A stretch of DNA of 5,839 nucleotides from the NCBI GenBank assembly GCA_028275075.1, contig JAQCNK010000048.1, positions 1 to 5,839 on the forward strand, given 5' to 3'. Shown here piece after piece: positions 1 to 5,635 of this stretch (position 1 is the stretch's first letter; every line of letters begins with the position of its first letter). Position numbers and translations under genes: made by a program. The stretch comes from Haloarcula sp. Lineage in GTDB: Archaea; Halobacteriota; Halobacteria; Halobacteriales; Haloarculaceae. Below the pieces are notes generated by a model. It was not told where the DNA came from. It saw nothing but the letters and a program-made list of their open reading frames with translations, and searched no databases.

Positions 1-522
1 TTCGTAGGGGATACCGAACTTGGCGTCTTTCCCAGTCGCCACCTTCTCGTGGTGGCCGGTGCCGATACCGGGGTTGATGCGGATCGCGACCCGGCCGTCG
101 TAGCCGCGTTCTTCCAGTCGGTCGAAGGTGTCGCGGGCGCCGCCGGTTATAGTGAGGCCGGGGTTCGCCTCGGCCAACTCTATCGCGTAGTCGAGATCGG
201 CATCCGGCGGGTTCACGGCAGTGTACTGGAGCGTGTTCGGCTCTGCGCCGGCCTGCACAGCGCGCTGGAGTTCTCCGGCAGCAGCACACTCGATATCGGC
301 ACCCGTCGAAAGCAGCTTCGAAAGCACCGCGCGACCGGTGTGGGCCTTCGCGGCGTACATGACGTGGGCGTCCGGGAACGCGGACGCGAACCGCTCGTAG
401 TTCCGTGCGACGCGGTCAAGATCGACGACGTACAGCGGCGTTCCGTGGTTGGCCGCCAGCCGACTGAGGCGGTCGTGGTCCCAGTCCGCGAGGCGACGGA
501 CCGGCGGCGAGTCCTGACTCAT
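1..522 (-). CDS. lysA: Diaminopimelate decarboxylase, N-terminal part (cut by window edge)
   Basis: This is the PLP enzyme that decarboxylates meso-diaminopimelate to L-lysine, the last step of the DAP route, in the cytoplasm. The reverse strand from ATG at 522 reads 174 codons with no stop and runs off the left edge. The family is usually about 400-420 residues, so roughly 40% is present. What is visible is the alanine-racemase-like TIM barrel of fold type III: the PLP lysine motif YAAKAHT with Lys59, the region GADIECAAAGEL (about residues 74-85, matching the usual GxDxxSxGEL), the RINPG strand (148-152) and HHEKVATGKDAKFGI (157-171), which matches the LysA HxxxxTGxxxxKFG signature. The ATG at 522 is chosen because the protein begins there with a normal short N-terminal extension. 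The gene points away from the pseudokinase gene and follows dapD on the same strand, separated by that opposing gene. Recognition is firm; the C-terminal domain is unseen. Confidence 0.95.
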   Translation of the reverse strand, partial: MSQDSPPVRRLADWDHDRLSRLAANHGTPLYVVDLDRVARNYERFASAFPDAHVMYAAKAHTGRAVLSKLLSTGADIECAAAGELQRAVQAGAEPNTLQYTAVNPPDADLDYAIELAEANPGLTITGGARDTFDRLEERGYDGRVAIRINPGIGTGHHEKVATGKDAKFGIPYE

Positions 523-541
523 TGAGTTATACACAGCGACG

Positions 542-555
542 CCACCTAACAAGGG
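542..555 (-). promoter_or_regulatory. Possible lysA promoter (weak TATA-like element)
   Basis: On the reverse strand CCCTTGTTAGGTGG lies about 27-30 bases before the lysA ATG at 522. This is where a haloarchaeal TATA box would sit for a leaderless transcript. The match to a consensus box is weak, and a better-looking TATA (GTATAAC, about 527-533) is too close to the start to serve this ATG. It is proposed mainly from spacing. Confidence 0.3.
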
Positions 556-597
556 TTGCGCTCTGGCGAGCGGCCGGATACAGGCCAGCCGTCTCCG

Positions 598-659
598 ACA
601 CCGCACGGTGTACGTTCAGCGTCGGTCAGACCGGTCCCCCCGTCTTGGGTCGCTGAACG
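598..659. repeat. Cluster of inverted repeats between lysA and the pseudokinase gene
   Basis: Three perfect-arm inverted repeats lie close together. The first is ACACCG-CA-CGGTGT at 598-611. The second is CGTTCAGCG at 613-621, paired with CGCTGAACG at 651-659 across a 29-base spacer. The third, inside that spacer, is CGGTC-A-GACCG at 623-633, which overlaps the palindrome GACCGGTC at 629-636. A further palindrome, CCACCGGTGG, lies at 671-680. They sit between two divergent genes, upstream of the proposed pseudokinase promoter. This fits operator sites for a dimeric regulator or an RNA hairpin, but no known binding motif is recognised. Some short palindromes are expected by chance in GC-rich DNA; the 9-base arm pair is the least likely to be chance. 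Confidence 0.4.
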
Positions 660-688
660 GACACAGCGCACCACCGGTGGGTGGATAC

Positions 689-704
689 CCAAACCTCTTT
701 CTAC
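689..704 (+). promoter_or_regulatory. Probable promoter of the pseudokinase gene
   Basis: CCAAACCTCTTTCTAC resembles the haloarchaeal pattern of a purine-rich BRE followed by a pyrimidine/TATA-type box. A start about 25 bases downstream (around 725) would leave a leader of roughly 25 bases before ATG 751. That leader contains GGTGAG at 733-738, which can pair with the end of 16S rRNA (consensus GGAGGTGA), although its spacing to the ATG is long at about 12 bases. This arrangement favours 751 over the upstream in-frame TTG at 556. Confidence 0.45.
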
Positions 705-750
705 TCCAACAAGCGACACTCTGTACGAACCGGGTGAGAGAGACAATAGC

Positions 751-2115
751 ATGCAACCTGAGATCCCTGAACGCCCGCCGTTGGAGCTAGTCAGGCAAGA
801 GAGCCTCTGGGTTGTCGAGAACTATCGCAAGGGGTCACGGACGGGTGAGACCCACGCAACCCACGACTCACAGCTGAGTGCCATGCGCTACGCGCAATCG
901 ACGATGGAGTCCGACCGACACCCCTGTATCCTCCGCTGGGACTCCCCGCGGAGTGTCGGCGGGCTCTACTGGAATCCGCTGTTCGAGCGGCTCACTGTTC
1001 GGCGGGACGAGTTAGTTGATGGGTGGAGTATCGTCCCGGAAGCGGGGAGCTGTGCCATGGCGGTCGAGCCGACACGCAAGGCGGCAGCCGAGCGCGCAAA
1101 GAAGATCCAGCGGCTGTACGATTTCAAACATCTCCGGATCTACGACGGCCGCGCCGAGGAGTACGAGGAACGGGATCACCACTTTCTGCGACACGATATC
1201 ACTCGATCCGGAGTGCGATTCAACCCCGACGCCGTCGCCGAAGTCCCTGAGCCCGAAGAGCCGGACGACCCAGAGCCCGAGACGGCAGCGTCGGGGCCGT
1301 CCGACGAGCCCGAGGGCCCCTCTGATGTGGGCATGGTCGGCCCCGCCAGCCCGGGACAGCTTGGCGCCTCTGTCCCCGACGTGACCCAGGTGGAGTTTAC
1401 CGACACTGACGGTGCACTGCATTGCTACTCGACACCGTGGCAGGGCGGCACCGACGCGGAGATAATTACGGTCTCGCGGAAGTACGCGGACGATGACGGC
1501 GTTCCGGAGGTGTTCGATGAGATGTTCGAACGCTGGCAGGCGGCCGACGACGCCGCCCACGTGGCGTCGATATACGAATCAGGTACCGACCCTACGTCGT
1601 GGGTTGCCTACCGTGTCGGTGCCCACACCCTCGCCGACATCGGCACCGAACTGCCTGCCCGCTCGCGGGTCGAACTGTTGGGCGACATCGCTGACGCCGC
1701 CGCCGTCGTCGGTGACCCATCGACGCCGCTCTGTGGACTCACACCGGAAAACATCCACCTGTTAGATGCGGGTGGCGACCGACGGACGACGGTCGCCAAC
1801 TGGGGAATCGAGTGGGCCGTTCGAGATGCGGTCGGCTTGGCCCTCGATGGTCCGTTTCTCGCGCCGGAACAGCGAAAGGGCCACCTGTCGGTGACGACCG
1901 ATGTTTACCAGTTGGGTGCGCTGGCATACTGGCTCCTCTGTGAACAGCGACCGCCGGAGTCGCCCCCGGCGTCGGGGCCTGAGACCGTCCCGCGTCCGAT
2001 AACGGAGATTTCCCCGAAGGTAACACAACATCTCACTCGGGCGCTTGCGGCCGACCCCAGTGAGCGGTTCGACTCCGTATCGGCGTTCTACCGGTCGCTT
2101 GCGAATGCGGCCTAG
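751..2115 (+). CDS. DUF2188-like repeat protein with C-terminal pseudokinase domain
   Basis: This 454-residue protein has no name I recognise. Residues about 18-82 and 90-147 look like two copies of one module (W20-VVE / W92-SIVPE, then an Ala-rich helix, then LRWD / LRIYD). They resemble DUF2188 (GW-x-V start, helix, I-x-DG end); that assignment is by eye. Residues 160-210 are an acidic Pro/Glu/Asp linker. Residues 212-454 follow a Ser/Thr kinase fold: VSRK with Lys244 as candidate ATP lysine, TPEN at 331-334 (KPEN position), NWG at 350-352 (DFG position), APE at 371-373, DVYQLG at 384-389, and a C-terminal ALAADPSERF stretch. The catalytic Asp of HRD is replaced (LCG at 327-329) and the DFG Asp is Asn350. 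No clear glycine loop is seen, so catalysis is unlikely and a scaffold or regulatory role is inferred. No signal peptide or membrane segment is visible. The reading frame stays open back to TTG 556, but that stretch crosses the repeats and promoter, so ATG 751 is preferred. Confidence 0.85.
   Translation: MQPEIPERPPLELVRQESLWVVENYRKGSRTGETHATHDSQLSAMRYAQSTMESDRHPCILRWDSPRSVGGLYWNPLFERLTVRRDELVDGWSIVPEAGSCAMAVEPTRKAAAERAKKIQRLYDFKHLRIYDGRAEEYEERDHHFLRHDITRSGVRFNPDAVAEVPEPEEPDDPEPETAASGPSDEPEGPSDVGMVGPASPGQLGASVPDVTQVEFTDTDGALHCYSTPWQGGTDAEIITVSRKYADDDGVPEVFDEMFERWQAADDAAHVASIYESGTDPTSWVAYRVGAHTLADIGTELPARSRVELLGDIADAAAVVGDPSTPLCGLTPENIHLLDAGGDRRTTVANWGIEWAVRDAVGLALDGPFLAPEQRKGHLSVTTDVYQLGALAYWLLCEQRPPESPPASGPETVPRPITEISPKVTQHLTRALAADPSERFDSVSAFYRSLANAA
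2112..2115. other. Shared palindromic stop CTAG of convergent genes
   Basis: The bases CTAG contain the TAG stop of the plus-strand pseudokinase gene (2113-2115) and, read on the other strand, the TAG stop of dapD (2114-2112). The two coding regions therefore overlap by four bases with no room for a terminator between them. Any terminator for either gene must lie inside the coding sequence of the other. Confidence 0.95.
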
Positions 2116-2951
2116 TCTCTCAATGCGTCTTCCCGCTCCGTCGCTTCCAGCGTCTCCGCTTCCACGTCGGTCGCCACGACGGCGGGCTTGTAGGCGCCGC
2201 CGGGGATGAGGTCGTGATCGCCAACCGACGAATCGACGAAGCGCTGGAACGCGCGGCGCTCGGGCGGCAGCTCGCCGTAGATGACTTCCTCCTCGACGAG
2301 GTCGTAGACGGGGATGCGCGGCGTCAGCAGCGTGTTTTCGCCGACGATAGACCCCTCGCCGACGACGAAGCCGCTGGTGACGCGACAGCCCGCGCCCAGC
2401 GACACGTCGTCCTCGACGATAACGGGCGCGCTCTCGACCGGTTCGAGGACGCCGCCGATCAGCGTGTTCGCACCGAGTTTGACGTTCTCCCCGATCTGGG
2501 CACAGGAGCCGACGGTGTCACAGGAGTCGATGAGGGTACCGTCGCCGACGTGGGCACCGATATTGACAAACGAGGGGGACATCATGATACAGTCCTCGCC
2601 AAGATACGCCCCGCGGCGGATCGTCGTCCCGTCGGGCGTATTGCGTGTGCCACGCTCGCCGAGGTCCTCAGTGTCCCGCAGCGGAAGCACGTCGTGGTAG
2701 GTGACACCGCCGTGTTCGCGCTCGTGGGTCCGGCGGAAGGCGAAGTTCAGCAGGATACCCTGCTTGACCCACTCGTTGGCTTCCCAGCCGCCGTCGACCG
2801 TTTCGGCGGCCCGGACTTCACCGGTCTCTAGAGCGGTCAGGAACTCATCGAGCGTGTCCAACTGTGGCGGCTCGATGTCCTCGACGGTGGCGCCCTGTTC
2901 GTACGCTGTCCAGAGGTCCTCGACGTTGCGCTGCAGGTCCTGTCCGAGCAT
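2112..2951 (-). CDS. dapD: 2,3,4,5-tetrahydropyridine-2,6-dicarboxylate N-succinyltransferase
   Basis: DapD transfers succinate from succinyl-CoA to tetrahydrodipicolinate, the first committed step of the succinylase branch of lysine synthesis; the family is a cytoplasmic trimer. From ATG 2951 the protein has 279 residues, close to the 274 of E. coli DapD. An N-terminal helical domain includes VDGGWEANEWVKQGILLNF (52-70). A left-handed beta-helix of hexapeptide repeats spans about 112-215: MSPSFVNIGAHV (124-135), GTLIDSCDTVGSCAQIGENV (138-157) with Asp142 aligning to the catalytic Asp of the family, and IGGVLEPVESAPVIVEDD (165-182). The substrate loops PVYDLVEEEVIYGELP (214-229) also match. 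An in-frame TTG at 3029 would add 26 residues, but these are unlike the family, and a TATA box sits correctly for ATG 2951. The gene is on the dapA-dapB strand but separated from dapB by 248 bases, and it is convergent with the pseudokinase gene. Confidence 0.95.
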   Translation of the reverse strand: MLGQDLQRNVEDLWTAYEQGATVEDIEPPQLDTLDEFLTALETGEVRAAETVDGGWEANEWVKQGILLNFAFRRTHEREHGGVTYHDVLPLRDTEDLGERGTRNTPDGTTIRRGAYLGEDCIMMSPSFVNIGAHVGDGTLIDSCDTVGSCAQIGENVKLGANTLIGGVLEPVESAPVIVEDDVSLGAGCRVTSGFVVGEGSIVGENTLLTPRIPVYDLVEEEVIYGELPPERRAFQRFVDSSVGDHDLIPGGAYKPAVVATDVEAETLEATEREDALRD

Positions 2952-2970
2952 ACGGCCGAGTACCTGCTCC

Positions 2971-2984
2971 TGACGTATAGCGAC
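2971..2984 (-). promoter_or_regulatory. Probable dapD promoter for a leaderless transcript
   Basis: On the reverse strand CGCTATACGTCA places a TATA element (2976-2979) about 25-28 bases before ATG 2951. This is the usual distance from TATA box to transcription start in haloarchaea, so a leaderless dapD mRNA is expected. It also argues against the upstream TTG start at 3029, which would lie upstream of this box. Confidence 0.5.
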
Positions 2985-3113
2985 TCTGGAATCCGACGGT
3001 GCGGGGAGTGTCCCGCCGTCAGCGACCAACGGAGAACAGTTGGTGGTTTTGATGGCTGTGCGAGATGCTGTGTATCCGCGCGCTCTGAGTACACCAGACG
3101 CTTACTGGCTATC

Positions 3114-3154
3114 GATTATAAGGCTATGCGTTATATTGAAACGAGTGTATAAGG
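3114..3154 (-). promoter_or_regulatory. Two candidate upstream TATA boxes in the dapB-dapD spacer
   Basis: On the reverse strand ACCTTATACAC (around 3145-3155) and GCCTTATAATC (around 3114-3124) both resemble haloarchaeal TATA boxes. Transcription from them would start roughly 25 bases downstream, about 140-170 bases before dapD. That would give a long leader or a separate small RNA. The boxes are visible; their use is inferred. Confidence 0.3.
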
Positions 3155-3199
3155 TGGGTAATACAGATAATCACCGATACATCGTTACAACCGACCGTA

Positions 3200-3952
3200 T
3201 CAGGCGTCGACAACCTGGCCGAAGTCGTACTGGCCGGCCTCGCGGTCCGCGAGCCACGCTGCGGCGTCGAGAGCGCCAGCGGCGAAGACGGCGCGGTCCT
3301 CCGCGTGGTGTGAAAGCGACAGTACCTCGTCGTTGCCCGCGAGGATGAGTTCGTGTTCGCCACGGATGTCACCGGCGCGGCGGGCGAAGACGCCGATCTC
3401 GTCGTCCTCGCGCGGGGCGTGACCCTCCCGGCCATAGACGGGTTCGACATCACGCTCCTCCTGGACGACGTCAAGCAGCGTCTTCGCGGTACCCGACGGC
3501 GCGTCGACTTTCTGGTTGTGGTGACTCTCCATCAGTTCGAGATCATAGCTGTCCAGCGCCCGGACTGCCTCCCGAACCGTGCGCTGGAGCACCTGAATAC
3601 CCCGCGAGAAGTTCGTCGCCTTCAGCAGTGGAATCGCTTCACTGGCGTCCGCAAGCGCGGCCAGTCCGTCCTCTGCAAACCCAGTGGTCCCGACGACCAG
3701 CCCGACATCGGCGTCGACGCAGGCCCGGGCCAGCGGGAGCGTCGATTCGGGGATAGAGAAGTCGACAACGACATCCACGTCGTACTCGGGTAACGCGTCG
3801 GCAACATCGTCGGCGACGACCGGGACACCCGCTACCTCGCCGGCGTCCACGTCGAAGCCGACGATTGCCTCTAAGTCGTCCCGGTCGGCCGCCGTCTCGA
3901 TGACTGTCTCGCCCATGCGACCCGCCGCACCGTTGACAGCAATCCGTGTCAT
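3200..3952 (-). CDS. dapB: 4-hydroxy-tetrahydrodipicolinate reductase
   Basis: DapB uses NAD(P)H to reduce the DapA product (4-hydroxy-tetrahydrodipicolinate) to tetrahydrodipicolinate in the cytoplasm. The 250-residue protein is a little shorter than E. coli DapB (273). The N-terminal Rossmann domain shows the dinucleotide loop GAAGRMG (8-14), VVDFSIPES (62-70) and GTTG (88-91). The catalytic and substrate domain shows ESHHNQKVDAPSGTA (142-156) with His144 and Lys148 at the catalytic positions and SGT (153-155) in the substrate loop. RAGDIRGEHELILAGNDEVL follows at about 192-211, and the protein ends with the family's FAAGALDAAAWL helix (223-234). The ATG at 3952 overlaps the dapA stop as ATGA (3949-3952), so translation is probably coupled and the two genes form one operon. 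dapD follows only after a 248-base spacer. All key residues are present. Confidence 0.96.
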   Translation of the reverse strand: MTRIAVNGAAGRMGETVIETAADRDDLEAIVGFDVDAGEVAGVPVVADDVADALPEYDVDVVVDFSIPESTLPLARACVDADVGLVVGTTGFAEDGLAALADASEAIPLLKATNFSRGIQVLQRTVREAVRALDSYDLELMESHHNQKVDAPSGTAKTLLDVVQEERDVEPVYGREGHAPREDDEIGVFARRAGDIRGEHELILAGNDEVLSLSHHAEDRAVFAAGALDAAAWLADREAGQYDFGQVVDA

Positions 3953-4875
3953 CGCTCTCCCTCCGCGGCGGCGCCGTCTAACTCCTCCGCTTCGAGGTCG
4001 GCGAGGACTGCACGCAACCTCTCCAGATGCTCGTCCGCGAGTCTGGACAACGGCTGGCGCAGGTGGGCCGGCCCATAGCCCCGGATCCGCATGGCCTCCT
4101 TGACGGGGATGGGGTTGGTCTCGACGAACAGTGCCCGAAAGAGCGGGCCGAGTTCATGATGGATCGCACGCGCTCGCTCGTAGTCGCCCGAGAGCGCCGC
4201 GCCGACCATCGCGCAGGTGCGTTCGGGCTCGACGTTCGCCGACACGGAGATACAGCCCGCCGCCCCGACCGACAACATCGGCAGGGTCATACCATCGTCG
4301 CCGGAGAGGACCGCAAACTCCTCGTCGCGCGTCCGCTCGATAATTTCGGATATCTGGTTCATATCGCCGCTGGCAGCTTTATACGCCTGGATGTTCTCGT
4401 GGCTCGCCAGTTCAACCGCAGTGCTGGCGTCGATGTTCTGCCCGGTCCGCGATGGGACGTTGTAAACAATCTGCGGGCAATCGACCGCCTCAGCGATGGT
4501 CTCGTAGTGGTCGACCAGGCCGCGCTGTTCGGGCTTGTTGTAGTACGGCGAGATGAGCAGGAGGGCGTCGGCGCCGGCGTCGGCGGCGCGCTGGGACAGG
4601 GAGAGGGCCTCGCGAGTGTTGTTACTCCCGGTGCCAGCGATGACGGGTACGTCGTCGACGGCGTCGATTACCGCCTCGACGACCTCGATGTGCTCGTCGT
4701 GGGTCATCGTCGCCGACTCGCCCGTGGAGCCGGCAGGGACCAATCCGTCGACGCCGGCAGCTTCCAGCCGCTGGGCGTCTCGTTGGAGTGTCTCGAAGTC
4801 GATACTGCGTTCGTCGTCGTCGTGGAACGGCGTACACATCGCGGGGTAGACGCCGTGGAAGTCGAATGCTGTCAT
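3949..4875 (-). CDS. dapA: 4-hydroxy-tetrahydrodipicolinate synthase
   Basis: DapA condenses pyruvate with aspartate semialdehyde, the entry step of the DAP pathway to lysine. It is a cytoplasmic TIM-barrel class I aldolase, normally a tetramer. The 308 residues compare with 292 in E. coli, and the extra length is mainly a charged C-terminal tail (about 294-308). Key residues are the Schiff-base Lys166 in AYKAASGD, Tyr138 and Arg143 in IVYNVPSRTG, GSTGE (49-53), and Tyr111 in SPYYNKP. By alignment to E. coli DapA the allosteric lysine-site residues are also kept: Ser54, Ala55, His59, His62, Asn85, Glu89 and Tyr111. Feedback inhibition by lysine is therefore plausible. The gene is first in the dapA-dapB unit and divergent from the NYN gene. 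Paralogous aldolases such as N-acetylneuraminate lyase or KDG aldolase are unlikely given these residues and the adjoining dapB. Confidence 0.96.
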   Translation of the reverse strand: MTAFDFHGVYPAMCTPFHDDDERSIDFETLQRDAQRLEAAGVDGLVPAGSTGESATMTHDEHIEVVEAVIDAVDDVPVIAGTGSNNTREALSLSQRAADAGADALLLISPYYNKPEQRGLVDHYETIAEAVDCPQIVYNVPSRTGQNIDASTAVELASHENIQAYKAASGDMNQISEIIERTRDEEFAVLSGDDGMTLPMLSVGAAGCISVSANVEPERTCAMVGAALSGDYERARAIHHELGPLFRALFVETNPIPVKEAMRIRGYGPAHLRQPLSRLADEHLERLRAVLADLEAEELDGAAAEGER

Positions 4876-4898
4876 TGCTGAGTGCTGTTGTGTCGCTG

Positions 4899-4909
4899 TG
4901 GGATATGTC
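4899..4909 (-). promoter_or_regulatory. Probable dapA promoter
   Basis: On the reverse strand ACATATCCC (CATATCC at 4901-4907) lies about 26-32 bases before ATG 4875, fitting a TATA box for a nearly leaderless dapAB transcript. No Shine-Dalgarno sequence is visible just before the ATG, in keeping with a leaderless start. Confidence 0.4.
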
Positions 4910-5097
4910 GTCCGGTCTGTTCGTCAACAGAGAGGCCCTTGACGGGTGCGCCACGCCCGCCGAGAGTCAGAAGCTACCGCTTGCGCTTCGGGACGACGCC
5001 GTCGCCGCTGCGTACCAGATTGCTTGGGAGCAGGCGTCGTCGCATACACGTGAGACCGTCGGTGAGCGACTTAGCCCTTTTGCTCTCCGGAAACCCC

Positions 5098-5110
5098 GAA
5101 AACCTATCCG
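5098..5110 (+). promoter_or_regulatory. Probable promoter of the NYN-domain gene
   Basis: GAAAACCTATCCG has the haloarchaeal form of a BRE-like purine run followed by a TATA-type box. Its CCTAT core (5102-5107) lies about 26-30 bases before ATG 5133, which fits a leaderless mRNA. It is flanked by two TCCGGAA copies at 5086 and 5113. Confidence 0.5.
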
Positions 5111-5132
5111 GGTCCGGAAGCGAAATCACGGT

Positions 5133-5630
5133 ATGACTGTTTCACACCCGGGTCAGCGCGTGGCTGTTTTGGCCGACGCACAAAACCTCTACCACACTGC
5201 CCGGAGTCTCTACACGCGTAACATCGACTACTCAGAACTCCTCAAGGCGGCCGTCGACGGCCGTGAGCTCACCCGCGCTATTGCCTACGTCATCCGGGCC
5301 GACTCCCCGGAGGAAGAGAGCTTCTTTGAGGCGCTGACGGACATCGGTTTCGAGACCCGAATCAAGGACATCAAGACGTTCAAAGATGGCTCGCAAAAGG
5401 CCGACTGGGACGTGGGGATGAGTCTGGACGCGGTCACACTGGCAAAGCACAACGACGCTATCGTTCTCTGTACCGGTGACGGCGACTTCGCCCGCGTCTG
5501 TCGGTACGTCCGCCACGAAGGGTGCCGTATCGAGGCGATGGGCTTCGAAGAATCCTCCTCTGAAGACCTCAAGTCCGCCGTCGACGGGTTCGTGGACCTC
5601 AGTAGCGACCCGGACAGGTTCTTGTTGTGA
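5133..5630 (+). CDS. NYN/LabA-type (DUF88) PIN-like domain protein, putative RNase
   Basis: This is a 165-residue single-domain protein of the NYN family (LabA/DUF88 branch), which has a PIN-like nuclease fold using acidic residues to bind metal. It is presumably cytoplasmic and acts on RNA; the substrate is unknown. Visible motifs are VLADAQNLYH (12-21; Asp15 and Asn18, the usual DxxN), KADWDVGMSLDA (89-100; Asp91, Asp93, Asp99) and LCTGDGDFARV (112-122; Asp116, Asp118). All expected acidic positions are kept, so it is probably active. The ATG at 5133 starts five to ten residues before the first strand, as expected, and has a promoter box 26-30 bases upstream. The in-frame extension toward 4788 has no family similarity. 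It lacks the C-terminal OST-HTH/LOTUS domain found on some relatives. It is divergent from dapA and ends five bases from a convergent small gene, so a link to lysine synthesis is not implied. Confidence 0.88.
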   Translation: MTVSHPGQRVAVLADAQNLYHTARSLYTRNIDYSELLKAAVDGRELTRAIAYVIRADSPEEESFFEALTDIGFETRIKDIKTFKDGSQKADWDVGMSLDAVTLAKHNDAIVLCTGDGDFARVCRYVRHEGCRIEAMGFEESSSEDLKSAVDGFVDLSSDPDRFLL

Positions 5631-5635
5631 CTGTT

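Larger units (their letters stand above)
2952..3199. other. Long dapB-dapD spacer with AT-rich block and several TATA-like boxes
   Basis: This 248-base stretch holds no convincing gene. By hand count 3101-3200 is 39% GC, far below the GC-rich coding regions around it. It contains a direct repeat TATAAGG (3117-3123 and 3148-3154, 31 bases apart). On the reverse strand these read as CCTTATA boxes pointing toward dapD. TTATATT lies between them at 3131-3137. A GATAC/GTATC pair (3176-3180 and 3197-3201) with a 16-base loop lies right at the dapB stop; it is too weak to call a terminator. The stretch could hold extra promoters for dapD, a small RNA, or the scar of an old insertion. No tRNA-like structure was seen. 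Confidence 0.5.
4876..5132. other. Divergent intergenic region between dapA and the NYN gene
   Basis: This 257-base region separates two divergent genes. Besides the two promoter candidates it has a direct repeat TCCGGAA (5086-5092 and 5113-5119, 27 bases apart) that flanks the NYN TATA box. CTTAGCCCTTTTGC at 5070-5083 is another promoter-like stretch. The plus-strand frame of the NYN gene stays open upstream across the whole region, but the translated stretch lacks domain features and crosses the promoters, so it is treated as non-coding. No tRNA or other RNA gene is recognised. Confidence 0.5.

Noticed and set aside
49..525. Plus-strand open frame of 158 codons opposite lysA
   Set aside because: It is antisense to a clear LysA reading frame with PLP and substrate motifs. 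Its translation has no recognisable domain, as is common for mirror frames in GC-rich haloarchaeal genes.
556..750. In-frame upstream extension of the pseudokinase to a TTG at 556
   Set aside because: The 65 added residues are low-complexity Pro/Ser/Arg/Thr sequence that crosses the inverted repeats and promoter box. ATG 751 has better upstream signals.
1012..1560. Minus-strand open frame of 182 codons within the pseudokinase gene
   Set aside because: The plus-strand product shows a domain order and acidic composition typical of haloarchaea; this reverse frame has neither.
2214..2831. Plus-strand open frame of 205 codons opposite dapD
   Set aside because: It is antisense to the DapD beta-helix. 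The apparent Val/Ala/Asp-rich protein is the mirror image of hexapeptide repeats, not a real product.
3040..3348. Plus-strand open frame of 102 codons starting with TTG across the AT-rich spacer
   Set aside because: The first third looks protein-like by chance, but it runs into an Arg-rich antisense of dapB (basic, unlike haloarchaeal proteins) and lacks a start signal.
4027..4881. Plus-strand open frame of 284 codons opposite dapA
   Set aside because: It mirrors dapA codon for codon, has an arbitrary composition (runs of Val, Gly, Arg, Asp) and no domain, while the minus strand encodes a complete DapA.
4930..5080. Possible tRNA or other structured RNA in the dapA-NYN region
   Set aside because: No T-arm GGTTCRAATC-like motif or matching acceptor arms were found on either strand.
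4788..5132. In-frame upstream extension of the NYN protein to a TTG at 4788
   Set aside because: It overlaps the dapA 5' end and both promoter candidates, and adds 115 residues with no family similarity. ATG 5133 gives a normal NYN length.
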